A DNA stretch of 64,000 bases from NCBI GenBank assembly GCA_905221605.1, contig CAJNDS010001779.1, positions 237,146 to 301,145 of the forward strand. Reading direction: 5' to 3'. Positions within the stretch are counted from its first letter, which is position 1, and each line of letters opens with the position of its first letter. The stretch comes from Symbiodinium natans. Its lineage: Eukaryota > Sar > Dinophyceae > Suessiales > Symbiodiniaceae. Both the position numbers and the translations under genes were made by a program. This document shows, piece by piece, positions 1 to 9,180 of the stretch. The notes under the pieces are model-generated. The model ran no database searches. It had not been told where the DNA came from and was given only the letters and a program-made list of their open reading frames with translations.

Positions 1-736
1 TCCGAAGGGCACTAAACCCTAAACCCAAAACCCACAGGGTTTAGGATTTAGGGTTTAGGGTTTAGGGTTAATCCGGTTCAAGCCCTGCAAGAGAACTCCA
101 TAGCGCTCCTCAGTCAGGAAGATCTGGGGTCCAATTTGTGCCACCACACTTGTGCTCATGGGATCTCGTGCTTGTCCATCAGCAGCCAGGACCCTAAGCA
201 CTAGTTCATTGTTGGGATAATAATAAAAACTTACAATGTTATTCCTTTATTGGGGTTAAGTACCCTTAAAAATGTAAAATGGTACCCAACTATGACTAAG
301 AAGGCACCAAAGCAACTGAAACCCCCAACGCGCGGAATGGCCTGTGTCCACAGGCAGAAACCCTCATCCCTGAATCCTCAAAACGCCTAAGCCCCAGACA
401 CTTCCCAAATAACCCGACATACTCGTAAACAACCCAAAATCACCGTATATATAGGCCCTAGTCAATCCCAAGTAACCAAAGCAATCCCTGAACCCTAAGG
501 CCCAAACACTAACCCGAGCTGAGTTGCTGATGGGTCCCCGTAGGCCGACTCGTCAGCATCAGGAAAGGGCAGCGGTACATGTGCTTCCTCTGCTTGGACA
601 GCCCGTTTCGGAGGTTCAGGGCAGCTGTAGGTATACAGGGCGATGAGTAGGGTGGGGGGAACCTGCATCCTGCACCCAGAATGCCCGGCCAGCCTCGACC
701 CTAAGCAAGACAGCTGAAACAATGGCTTGGGGTTTC

Positions 737-830
737 TATACGCCCCTTAGAACCTTAATAAAAATGATACTTTTAATATCCTCTTGGGTTTTGTATAAAC
801 AAAATAAAAACAATTCCCAAGGGGGATGCA
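737..830. mobile_element. MITE-like element, family 2
   Basis: It begins TATACGCCCCTTAG and ends with CCCAAGGGGGATGCA, an imperfect terminal inverted repeat. The interior carries AATATCCTCTTGGGTTTT, shared with three other copies at 1117, 55957 and 61151. It is far too short to encode a transposase. Confidence 0.75.
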
Positions 831-1116
831 GGTTTAGGGTTTAGGGTTTTGATTGTCCATTGCTGACTCGAGATGGTATCAACTGTGTGCTTGTGGGTGT
901 TGGGTGCTTTGCGGACTTTGGTGGGTGGATCAAAGTCAGGGTTTGGGTTTGGGGTTTCAGGTTCTGTGGTTTTGGGGTTGCGGGTTTCTGGTTTGGGGCT
1001 TGAGGTTAGGGCTTATGCTTCCGGAATCCTAAACCCTAAGCCCTAAACCATAACTATGTGGATTTGGGGTGTAGGGATTTGAACTTAGGACTTAGGGGCG
1101 AGGTTCATGAGACTTC

Positions 1117-1219
1117 TCTACTCCCCTTCGAACCTGAATAACAAATAATGCGTTGAATATCCTCTTGGGTTTTGAATAAACAAAAATAAAAAAAAAAAAA
1201 ACTCCCAAGAGGGATATAG
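1117..1219. mobile_element. MITE-like element, family 2
   Basis: It starts TCTACTCCCCTTCG and ends CCCAAGAGGGATATA, with the family interior and a 14-base A run. Its two arms have diverged more than those of the copy at 61151. Confidence 0.75.
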
Positions 1220-1388
1220 ACTCGGGGGGCTTAAGAGTGCAGCTAGAATTGGGGTTCTAAGTGCCCTGAGCCTCCAAGTAGGGCACGTCTGACCTCCGAA
1301 CCCTAAAAATCCTCAAACAAAACCTTCACAAGCCCTAAACCCTAACCCTAAACCCTAAAACCTAAACCCTGAACCCTAAACCCTGAAC

Positions 1389-1498
1389 CCATTTGACTCC
1401 GGGCATCTTCAGCCACAGCACCAGCCAGTCGACAATTGCGCGCCGCTTCTCACCCGCCTCGTCGAAGCCATCCAGGACTAAGACCAGTTTCCTGGGTC
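1389..1498 (-). CDS. Candidate exon with Walker B motif (NACHT/STAND-like NTPase)
   Basis: The minus strand reads LVLVLDGFDEAGEKRRAIVD followed by WLVLWLKMPGVK. The LDGFDEAG core matches the Walker B and trailing acidic residues of NACHT-type STAND ATPases, in which the acidic pair binds Mg and supports ATP hydrolysis. GC3 is high (about 27 of 36 codons). The acceptor is a GACAG just inside a degenerate TTTAGGG array on the right, and a GTTCAGGG donor lies on the left where CCCTAAA repeats start. The matching Walker A exon lies at 7078-7205, upstream in minus-strand order. The distance in exons between them is larger than usual for NACHT, so they may belong to different genes. Confidence 0.62.
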
Positions 1499-1509
1499 CT
1501 GTCTTTAAG

Positions 1510-1860
1510 GGTTTAAAGGGTTTAGGGTTTGGGGTTTAGGGTTTAGGGCCAGTTTAGGGGTTTTCGGGTTCAACCCTGAACCCCACCCCCACCCCCCCCC
1601 CCCCCCCCCCCCGGCAGGGAAAAAAAAAAAAAAAAAAAAAAAAAAACGGAATCGCCTTCGACGATCTCCTGGGTCTCCGGGTCTTTCCCAAAAGCCTGGT
1701 GCGCCCAGCGCTCAAACCTCGGAGATGGAGGGGGGGGGGTGCTTTGGTTGAGGATTCAGGGTTGAGGGTTGAGGGTTCAGAGTTTAGGGTTTGAGGGGTT
1801 GGGGTTTCGTTTTTGAGGTGGAACGGAAGGAACCAGAATTTGCAGGGCACCTCTCTCCTA
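1510..1860. other. Repeat spacer with C- and A-tracts
   Basis: Degenerate TTTAGGG, a C-run near 1583-1612, an A-run near 1621-1646 and a G-run near 1731 were seen. A segment at 1870-1975 between CCCTAAA and TTTAGGG could be a further exon, but no frame is convincing. Confidence 0.4.
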
Positions 1861-2125
1861 AACCCTGTGCGAAAGCTTTCTGAAAGTGGTTGCTTTTTGA
1901 CCTTTTCACTGCAACCCTTAGCCTGGCAAACTTCAAGCAGGAAGCCCCTAAAGCAGAGCCTGGTGACACAGGATAATGGGGTTTAGGGTTCAATCCTGGA
2001 TCCTACTCGCAAGCTGCTAGACCTGAATTTCTGCATTGGGCTGGGATTTAGATGGGGACGGGGAGGTCATCAGATACAGCGTTGAGACACAACACAACAT
2101 GGTTTTGACCCCACGATATTAGGAT

Positions 2126-2353
2126 TTAGAAACCAACACTGTTTCTGCGATCCTTGTCGTTGTTCTTCATGCTGCCGCTCGTGCTTGCCTTTGCTTTTTT
2201 GAAAGCTTGCTTGGCCTCGTCCTTGGACTCGAATAGCTGCTCCTTGACACGCGACGCCGACATCCGTGTTCCGCTGAGCATGACAGTCTTGTCTGCGACG
2301 GGAACGCACAAGCGCCCTTGGAGGTCAGGCTTGACCACGTAGGGACAATTCAC
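2126..2353 (-). CDS. Unrecognised coding fragment
   Basis: An uninterrupted reading of 70-odd residues includes VVKPDLQGRLCVPVADKTVM and VKEQLFESKDEAKQAFKKAK, then a lysine- and serine-rich tail ending at TAA. The charged helical composition and GC3 look genuinely coding. It directly follows, in another frame, the fragment at 2330-2540. A frameshift, a very short intron or decay must lie between them. I do not recognise the family. Confidence 0.5.
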   Translation of the reverse strand: MNCPYVVKPDLQGRLCVPVADKTVMLSGTRMSASRVKEQLFESKDEAKQAFKKAKASTSGSMKNNDKDRRNSVGF

Positions 2354-2540
2354 AAGTCAAGCCAAGCTGAAATTCACAAGACAATGTCTGCTTGCATTGC
2401 AACCATGGAGCTTGCAAGCCCAACTTGTTCGTGATGTAGCTCTTTCGCTCGCGGTCTGACTTGAAGTGTTTTTTGCACTTCACTTGCTCCAGGTACTTGG
2501 CGCTGAAGGGCTCAAGTGCATGCCCGAGCCCTCCCGCCCT
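2330..2540 (-). CDS. Unrecognised coding fragment upstream of the previous one
   Basis: The minus strand reads EPFSAKYLEQVKCKKHFKSD then RERKSYITNKLGLQAPWLQC before running into a stop about 25 codons later. It looks like the N-terminal part of the protein at 2126-2353, one frame off. A duplicated 10-base motif (cttgtgaatt) sits at the junction. TTTAGGG repeats start at 2581. Confidence 0.45.
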
Positions 2541-2655
2541 CCCGACTGCCCCCGCGCTCCTTGGCCCCTTGCCTCCACGCGGTTTAGGGTTCAGGGTTTA
2601 GGGTTTAGGGTTTTGGGTTTAGGGTTTGGGGTTTAGGGTTTAGGGTTTAGGGGTG

Positions 2656-3060
2656 CATAAGCCCATGACACTCAAAGGCTCAAATCCTAGAGGCTGTGCA
2701 GAGCCCAACCACCCCACCCCCCCACCACCCTAGGTTTTAGGCTTTGGGGTGTAGGGTTTAGGATGCACCTGAGCTGGCGTCCAAGAGCCAAAACCACTTC
2801 TACTCCGGGGCCGATGTACTTAGAATTGGTGCCCCTCAGTCGTGTTATTTATTTGGAAGGCTTCAAAGACCTGAGAAGCACTCCACAAAAACACAACTGT
2901 TTGAAGCAATACACCGAAAAGTTTGAGATATGGGTTTAGGGTTTAGGGGTATAGCTTCCAGAGGCTTTATGTAGGGATGGGGTTGCAAGGGGACGACAGG
3001 TTTTTACAGGGATTTGGGGGATGATATTGTACTTACCAGGCCCACCCCATACCAAAACTG
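2656..3060. other. Intron-like spacer
   Basis: Short telomeric patches and a C-rich stretch near 2709-2735 were seen. No reading with splice borders was found. Confidence 0.35.
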
Positions 3061-3120
3061 CCCCCTAAACCCTAAACCCTAAACTCTCAACCCTAAACGC
3101 TAAACCCTAAACCCCCAAAC

Positions 3121-3226
3121 AAATCCGAAGACTCTGAAACTGGAAGCCAGAAGGCCCCCTCGAACTCTCAGGGGCGCCAAGAGGCAAGTCCATGCCGCCA
3201 CCCGAAAGGTCCTGCTGTTGGGAGGT
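3121..3226 (-). CDS. Candidate exon
   Basis: It reads LSGGGMDLPLGAPESSRGPS and continues open to a GTTTGGGGG donor at the CCCTAAA array. The acceptor CCTAAG on the right sits directly in the TTTAGGG array. Confidence 0.42.
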
Positions 3227-3300
3227 CTTAGGGGGTTTAGGGTTTAGGGTTTAGGGTTTAGGGTTTGGGGTTTAGGGTTTAGGGTTTACCTGGAACGCCG

Positions 3301-3556
3301 TAGTTGCTGCTTTTTTGCAGCAACTATTGAAAGTGGCAGGAATTTCGCAAAAGTGGCCAGAATTCCTGTCACTGGCAAGTTAACAGTGATTGCCCATCAG
3401 AAAGTGGCGTAAAAAGGCGTAAAAGTGGCGTAAAAAAGCGTAAAGTGGCGTAAAAAAGCGTAGACAATGTATGGGTAAAACCTGCAACTTTGCAGTGGCT
3501 GGTTTAAAGCGTCAAAAGCGGCACTTTCAATAGTTGCCACAAATTATTGGCAACTA
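3301..3556. mobile_element. Foldback element with internal 20-bp tandem repeats
   Basis: The two ends pair: TAGTTGC with GCAACTATTGAAAGTG on the left, and CACTTTCAATAGTTGC with GCAACTA on the right. Positions 3401-3462 hold about three copies of AAAGTGGCGTAAAAAAGCGT. It lies between two TTTAGGG blocks. It resembles no other element in the window. Confidence 0.75.
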
Positions 3557-3583
3557 GGCTTTCCAGGTAGGGTTTAGGGTTTA

Positions 3584-4221
3584 GGGGGCTTTCGCGCTGG
3601 GTTTGCGAGGGATTCTGAGGCTCAAAGCTTGGATTTACGAGTTTGGGGGATGGGAAATCACCTGAACACCCAAGCGAGTGCGGCTTCGTGGTTGTTAAAC
3701 CCAGATCCTGATTCGGACGTGGGTACCAGCTACGCGACGACCAAGAGCCGCAAGCCACAGCCCGAAATCCGTATGCACGAAGCGTGCTCCACACCCGAAA
3801 TACTGCACACAAACCCGAAACTCTGCATCCGCAAATCCGGAATGCCAGCCCCCAACCTAAATTCTCAAACCCTAAAGCCTAAAACCCCGAACGGCCCTTA
3901 ACTCTATGGCCTATACCCCCCCCCACCCCTCCTTTCCCACCAAAAAAGGAGTTCCTCGGCCAGTGCCCGTGCTGAAGAAGCCCCATCCCGAACCCACAAA
4001 ATTCACCCAACGCCCCAGCTGCCGAAACCAAGGGTTATGGGGGGTGTATAGGGAAAAGGGTTTAAGGAGGGTAAAAGGGGGTAGAAGGGGGGGGGGGGGG
4101 GAAGAGGGGGAGGTATAAGAAGGCGAACTCCAAGGATTCTGAGGGTTTACTACCCCCCCCCCACCCTCTTCCCAACCCCCCTTGAGGGATCCAGTCCAAA
4201 CCTACATTGTTGCATAAAGGG
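3584..4221. other. Spacer with open frames on both strands and C/G tracts
   Basis: Both strands stay open over roughly 3600-3900, which is typical here and not proof of coding. Then come C-rich and G-rich stretches (3909-3935, 4088-4101) that could pair with each other. Confidence 0.35.
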
Positions 4222-4331
4222 CGCTTGTGGGGGTTTCCGAAATTAAGGGTGCCCTTTTCGAGGTTCCTTTAAAAGGATTCTGAAGTATTTCGGAGAATAT
4301 AAGGGGTACCCCCATTTTCGGATATCCCCAT
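4222..4331. mobile_element. MITE-like element, family 6
   Basis: It starts with GTGGGGGTTTCCGAAAT and ends with ATTTTCGGATATCCCCAT, an imperfect inverted repeat. Related copies lie at 14728, 20888, 39466 and 61834. Confidence 0.65.
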
Positions 4332-4532
4332 GTCCTAGATAGGGTTCTTAGGGAAACTGAAAGTATACGGCTTTTGTGGGCTTTGCAGTCAACTAAGATG
4401 GCCCTTGCAACCCTCTGAACAATATGTTTCTGAATATGATCCTCTTAAACCCAAAAAGGGAAAATATGGAATGTCCTAAAAGCCCTAAACCCTAAACCCT
4501 AAACCCTAAACCCTAAACCCTAAACCCTACAC

Positions 4533-4636
4533 CTTTCTTGCTCCTGAAAGTGAGAACCCTTGTCCGACAAGGTCGGAGTGCTGCCTCCGAGTGCACGGCG
4601 TGCCGGGCAAGCTCGGCAAGTGGCACACGCACCTTT
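4533..4636 (-). CDS. Candidate exon, strand uncertain
   Basis: The minus reading is KGACATCRACPARRALGGST up to an AAG/GTGTAGGG donor. The plus strand also has a good pyrimidine-rich acceptor (TTCTTGCTCCTGAAAG) and an open frame (GKLGKWHTHLSAIW). It lies exactly between a CCCTAAA and a TTTAGGG array. Confidence 0.38.
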
Positions 4637-4646
4637 CTGCCATTTG

Positions 4647-4741
4647 GGTTTAGGGTTTAGGGTTTAGGGTTTAGGGTTTAGGGTTTAGGGTTTAGGGTTT
4701 AGGGTTTAGGGTTTAGGGTTTAGGGTTTAGGGTTTAGGGTT
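4647..4741. repeat. Telomere-type array, 13 near-perfect TTTAGGG copies
   Basis: This is one of the most regular arrays. By the minus-strand model it forms the 3' part of an intron, just before the exon at 4533. Confidence 0.95.
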
Positions 4742-4977
4742 TGCTTAAGACCCCCCAAAACATGAAAGACATATAATGCCCATATTGCACTTATAAGGAA
4801 GAACATTGTGAATGGTTCAGGGGGGGGGGTCTAAAGCAATTAGTAGCTTTCTGGGTGGCAAACCAGGAAGCACCACTGCAGGGTGGGGGTTTGGGCTGCA
4901 GCTGAGTTCGCAGAGTTCAGGGTTTTTGCCAGGTACCTCGTCCCTGACCGTAGTTGGTGCCCTAAAACCCGAACACC

Positions 4978-5066
4978 GAACACGCAAACCCTAAACCCTA
5001 ACCTATGTGCCCTAAACCAATCTGCCCTAAACCTCTGTGCCCTAAACCTATCTGCCCTAAACCTAT
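4978..5066. repeat. Minisatellite of about 17 bp with a telomeric core
   Basis: Units of the form TGCCCTAAACCTATC recur about four times. They grade from CCCTAAA repeats into the family-3 element at 5064. Confidence 0.7.
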
Positions 5067-5187
5067 ATGAAGTAGGGTCTATATTTCTTGTACCCCCAAA
5101 AGGACACCAGGTATATACACTCACCAATCTTACAAAGGAACCTTATATACACTCACCAGTAACAGTAATATGAATCCTGCTTCATAT
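5064..5187. mobile_element. MITE-like element, family 3
   Basis: It begins TATATGAAGTAGGGT and ends ATCCTGCTTCATATG, a clear terminal inverted repeat. Inside are TTCTTGTACCCCCAAAAGG and two ATACACTCACCA motifs. Copies lie at 54423 and 62070, and a fragment at 5389-5450. Confidence 0.82.
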
Positions 5188-5267
5188 GCCCTAAACCCTG
5201 AACCCAAGCATCGGCGGCGAGACGACCTGGAAGCAGGGTTAAGGACTTCGGTAGGTTTGAGGACTCG

Positions 5268-5377
5268 TACTTGGAGGTTCGGGGTACTTATCGCCCCACA
5301 TATATCCGTACCTGTAAGCCCCCCCCCAGTAGACTTGTAATTGGGGTTGTAAGTACCCATGAACCTCCAAGTATCCC
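5268..5377. mobile_element. MITE-like element, family 1
   Basis: It begins TACTTGGAGGTTC and ends CATGAACCTCCAAGTA, so TA flanks both ends as in elements with a TA target duplication. This is the commonest short element in the window. Confidence 0.85.
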
Positions 5378-5589
5378 CAGCAGGGCACCTACACACTCAC
5401 CAAGAATGTATCGGTAAGCCTTTACTACACTCACCGATAACAGCTCAGAAGCCCTGCCCCAAAAGAAAAATGAAGAATGATAAAAACAAACTATAGCCAT
5501 AGACCCCCGAAACCCGAAAAACAAAAAACAAAACCTTCAGCCCTGCATCCTAAACACTGAACCCTGATCCTGCTTTGTTTGCGGTTGAG

Positions 5590-6550
5590 GGTTTAGGGTT
5601 GTCACCTGCTGGGGCCTCTCTTATCGCATTCCCTCCTATGGGTTAGCCTGGTACTTAAATCTTGGGCGGAACGAGCTGAAAGCCAACGCACAGCGACACT
5701 GGAGAACTTCTACCTAAGCCCCAAACCCTGCAAGCATTTTATAAGCCCGACATCTCAGCAGACAAGCATTGCTGGCTGCAGATATAAACCCTACATCACA
5801 GAAGACACCTTCAGAGCCTAAAACCTACTGTTTTGTAGGCTGGCAAAGAATCCTAGACGAAAAGAGTTTGTATAAGAACCCACAAACAAGCACGTTTGGG
5901 GTTCTGAACGCAAGCATTGCAGGCTGCAGGTAAGGGACTGGTGTCAAGCTAACTCCACGTTCGCCTCAGCGCGCGCGTTCCCCTCTCCAGGGGTTCTACC
6001 ATGTACCCTTGGGTTTTGGGGTCCCGCTTTAAGGATTCCTTGCACCCTAGCTGCTTCTCGGCTCTCTTGCGGACTGGTAGGGCTTCAGAGTTTAGGGCAT
6101 AGGGAATTCGGGTTTAGGGTCTAGGGGTTGGGGTTTTGGGCTTAGGGCTTAGGGTTCAGGGTGCTTAGGGCTTCGGTGGCTTGGGAGTAAGACTAGGCTC
6201 AAGGCTACAAGGCCTAAACACGGAAGACTATGATCAGAACTCCCTTAAGTCTTAAGTTTGTGGCCTGGGGGGCTGCGTTTCAGGAGGTTTGAGGCTTAGG
6301 GTAATATAGGGTATTCCCTTATGGTCCCTTTGTAATTACATACACTATAAAGCTAAGCCCCCCTAAACCCTAACCCCTAAACCCTAAACCCTCCCTAAAC
6401 AAGCCAAAACCCTAAACCCCAAACCCTAAACCCTAAACCTTAAACCTTAAAACCTAAATCCTAAACCCTAAATCCTAAACCCTAAACGCTAAACCCCGCA
6501 CTCTATGTACTCCAAGCCCAAAGCCCTGTAAAACCTTGGATCAGCCCAGC
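5590..6550. other. Intron-like spacer, no exon called
   Basis: TTTAGGG at 5590, degenerate TTTAGGG at 6085-6180 and a long degenerate CCCTAAA block at 6363-6495 were seen. A duplicated phrase (acaagcattgctggctgcag / gcaagcattgcaggctgcag) occurs at 5762 and 5910. Confidence 0.4.
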
Positions 6551-6552
6551 AC

Positions 6553-6618
6553 CCCCCGAATGGACCGTCATGTTTGGTCTGCTGCTTGCTACAGCGTCAT
6601 ACGGAGCCTGAAGTAGCC
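6553..6618 (-). CDS. Candidate exon ending at a family-1 MITE
   Basis: It reads LLQAPYDAVASSRPNMTVHS. Its acceptor AG lies only six bases beyond the CCTCGAAG end of the family-1 element on the right, and the donor is GTGCTGGG on the left. Confidence 0.5.
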
Positions 6619-6763
6619 CTACGGCTTCGAGGTTCTGGGTACTTAGAACCCCAAATATAACTGTACTTCTAAACCTCCCCCTCCCAAAGTCCCCTAAGTC
6701 CTCTAAGTAGGTTATAAGTAGACGTATCATTGGGGTTATAAGTACCCAGGAGCCTCCAAGTGC
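6619..6763. mobile_element. MITE-like element, family 1, acting as an intron
   Basis: It has inverted arms CTTCGAGGTTCTGGGTACTT and GTACCCAGGAGCCTCCAAG. Candidate exons touch both ends (6553-6618 and 6764-6797), so the element with a few border bases equals the proposed intron, with a GC donor on the right. Confidence 0.7.
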
Positions 6764-6797
6764 CCCTGCAGCTAAGTGCCAGGCGGGCGAAGCGCAC
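6764..6797 (-). CDS. Candidate micro-exon
   Basis: It reads VRFARLALSC, preceded by TTTTCCCTATAAG as acceptor. The intron then starts GCACTTGGAG, the MITE terminus. Confidence 0.4.
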
Positions 6798-7077
6798 CTT
6801 ATAGGGAAAATCGGGTTTAGGGTTTAGGGTTTAGGGTTTAGGGTTTAGGGTTGGGGTCTTCGGTGATGTTTGGGGCTTTTAAGGGGCTCCGCATGCCTGA
6901 AAGGAGGGGGACGGGTGGGTCGCGGGCAAGTGAGTGTTCAAGGGCTTTGGGTGCAGTGTTCGGGCGAGGGCTTCGGATCCTGAAACCCTAAACCCTACAC
7001 CCTAAACCCAAAACTCTAAGCCCTAAACCCTAAACCCTAAACCCTAAACCCTAAACCCTAAACCCTAAACCCTAAAC

Positions 7078-7205
7078 CCAATGACAGCTCCTGAGGGGAG
7101 CACGACTCGTTGCACCACTTCCCTGGAGAGAACTGTCTTGCCACTACCTGCCGTGCGGGAGAGAAGTGATGGTGCGAAGGTGGCGCAGAACGGGCTCTGA
7201 GGTGG
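7078..7205 (-). CDS. Candidate exon with P-loop (Walker A)
   Basis: The minus strand reads RTAGSGKTVLSREVVQRVVL then PSGAVIG. AGSGKT is a good Walker A/P-loop (GxxxxGK[ST] type) followed by a helix, as in NACHT and other STAND NTPases, where the lysine contacts ATP phosphates. The donor is GG/GTTTAGGG, so the intron opens with a telomeric repeat. The acceptor is either CTAAACTAG at the array edge (right end 7205) or CACCTCAG (right end 7196), both in frame. With the Walker B exon at 1389-1498 it suggests an ATPase module, but the intervening sensor and HFFC-type segments were not found. Confidence 0.62.
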
Positions 7206-7272
7206 CTAGTTTAGGGTTTAGGGTTTAGGGTTTAGTGTTTAGGCTTTAGGGTTTAGGGTTTAGGGTTTAGGG

Positions 7273-7916
7273 TATCTACGGAACCCAAGGCCTACTTTGT
7301 TGTAGGTTGCCGACGAATCCCACTATAACAAGTGATGCTGTTTAGGATTTCCCCCACGTCTCTTCTGCCTTTTGTTCGGCATGCCCGGCCTGCGTTGCCG
7401 GCGATGAGTACTCGCGACATTTGGCCCTCGGAAAAAAGTCCGTGCTTGGGTTTTCAAAGACTGGCGGTTCGGAGCTTCAGAGTTTAGGATTTAAGTTTGC
7501 CGTAGCAGACAACATGTGAACGTCTTCCTTTGCATGGGCGTGAATTCAAAATTGTTTGACAACACACTCACAAGCACACAACCAATGCAAGACATCCACA
7601 TCCCAAGACCCCGAAGAAAAAAATCACGACATCCAAGCCTGAAATGCCAAAGCCCACAGTCGCCTGCATGCACTTCTCCACCAGGGAGAAGGCGGTGCAT
7701 TCCTGGAGGGGGAAATGTCTGCATCTGAGCTCGCGTTCGTGTAACCCATGGGACTCTACTGCCATGTGTACCACAAATGTTGTGGTCTGCAGTCCCTTCG
7801 GTTCTATACGCAAAATGGCACCTAACACCAAGGACCTAAGGACCTGGACGATAGAGATGCCCCGACTTCAGCTTCACCCCCTCGCCCCCCACGGCAACCT
7901 TCCCCAGTGGGAAGAA
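7273..7916. other. Spacer with overlapping open frames
   Basis: Frames stay open on both strands at 7491-7937, for example around the cysteine-rich minus reading near 7500-7700. No borders support an exon, so this is probably intronic. Confidence 0.3.
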
Positions 7917-7953
7917 GCCCTAAACCCTAAACCCTAAGCCCTAAACCCTAAAC

Positions 7954-8025
7954 GGCTGGATGACATATTTCTGTGGACCTTGTTGGCTTCTGGGCAGGCC
8001 ATGATCTCCCCTTTTTCAATAGGAT
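7954..8025 (-). CDS. Candidate exon
   Basis: It reads ILLKKGRSWPAQKPTRSTEI to a CCG/GTTTAGGG donor in the CCCTAAA array. The acceptor is TGTCCAG. Confidence 0.4.
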
Positions 8026-8138
8026 CTGGACACGTAGAAGGGACCCATAACCATACTCCCGTATATACAACCTCCCCTCTATAACCCCCATATATACCTT
8101 ACAGACTCCTATATACCGAAATAGGCCCTACATGACAG

Positions 8139-8260
8139 GGTGGGGCCCCCTTACTATACTAACTGTAGTTAAGGGACTTATAACCTAACTTAGGGTCCTT
8201 ATAACCCAATTTAGGGCCCTTATAACTCTACTTATAACTAGGGGGCCCCACCTTGTATAT
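8139..8260. mobile_element. MITE-like element, family 4, flanked by a 22-bp direct repeat
   Basis: The arms are GGGTGGGGCCCCCTTACTAT and ACTAGGGGGCCCCACC. The phrase TATACCGAAATAGGCCCTACAT occurs immediately outside both ends (8112-8133 and about 8264-8285), like an unusually long target duplication. Confidence 0.8.
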
Positions 8261-8348
8261 ACCGAAATAGGCCCTACATTACCCCTTAGGTCCCTCCTGA
8301 GGGCCTACTCCTTTAGTCCCTTGGCAGCACCGGCATCGTCACCCAAAC

Positions 8349-8417
8349 CTCATTGGAGTCCTCCCTCTCTTGGACAGGGCCTCTGCAGGGCCCAGCCCTG
8401 CCATGGCCCTGCGGGTT
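8349..8417 (-). CDS. Candidate exon
   Basis: It reads GPCRGPVQEREDSNE, ending GAG/GTTTGGGTG. The acceptor TCAG abuts TTTAGGG repeats at 8426. Confidence 0.45.
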
Positions 8418-8700
8418 CTGAGGGTTTAGGGTTTAGGGTTCTGAGGGTGTAGGGTTCTGTAGTTTGAAGGTTTAGGGTTTAGGGTTTAGGGTTTAGGGTT
8501 TAGGGTTTAGGGTTTAGGGCTACCAGGTTATGGGTTGGGGTTTCTTTGGGTCTTGGGCGGAGCAATCATCCCGACATGGCCCTCACCCCCGCCGGACCCT
8601 GTCCTTGCCCGAGAATTCCTCTCGAAGATCCAGATCTTGAACAGAAATCTCCATTCCTGGCCGCTTGGGGTAGTGCAGGAGGGGGTTCAGGGCGAGGATC

Positions 8701-8732
<32 letters not shown>

Positions 8733-8895
8733 GAAACTTCACACCTTGCCCACGATGGCATGCCAAAAAACTCCCCGAACTTCCCGAAGCCTCCAAACCT
8801 GCAAGGGTGTAGTGTTTAGTGTTTGGGGCGTGCCCTACAAAACCCCAAAACACCCTCAACCCTAAACCCTAAACCCTAAACCCTAAACCCTAAAC

Positions 8896-8967
8896 CCCAA
8901 CTCGGCCTGTCAAGGCATCCCTAGAGATGGCCAGGCTTGAGTGGAAGGAGAGCATGTCCAGCACCTG
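8896..8967 (-). CDS. Candidate exon
   Basis: It reads QVLDMLSFHSSLAISRDALT then GRV. It starts directly after CCCTAG of the right-hand array and ends at GTTTAGGG on the left. The plus strand is also open (KASLEMARLEWKESMSS), so the strand rests on the trend. Confidence 0.48.
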
Positions 8968-8968
8968 C

Positions 8969-9079
8969 TAGGGTTTAGGGTTTAGGGTTTAGGGTTTAGG
9001 GTTTAGGGTTTAGGGTTTAGGGTTTAGGGTTTAGGGTTTAGGGTTTAGGGTTTAGGGTTTAGGGTTTAGGGTTTAGGGC
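8969..9079. repeat. Telomere-type array, about 15 TTTAGGG copies
   Basis: It is almost perfect and ends at the inverted-repeat block that starts near 9.1 kb. Confidence 0.95.
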
Positions 9080-9180
9080 TTTTCGGACGCCTTCTGATGT
9101 GGGACTACTCTTGAAAATATCTCATTCTTCTTATCGCCGCTATTGTCTAATGGCAGCGGTAGCAGTAGGAGTATTTGCCT

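Larger units (their letters stand above)
67..1338. other. Intron-like spacer, 5' end of window
   Basis: No convincing exon was seen. The stretch holds two family-2 inverted-repeat elements, short TTTAGGG (833-848) and CCCTAAA (1028-1050) patches, and AT-rich filler. Weak open frames on both strands have no splice-like borders I trust. Confidence 0.4.
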
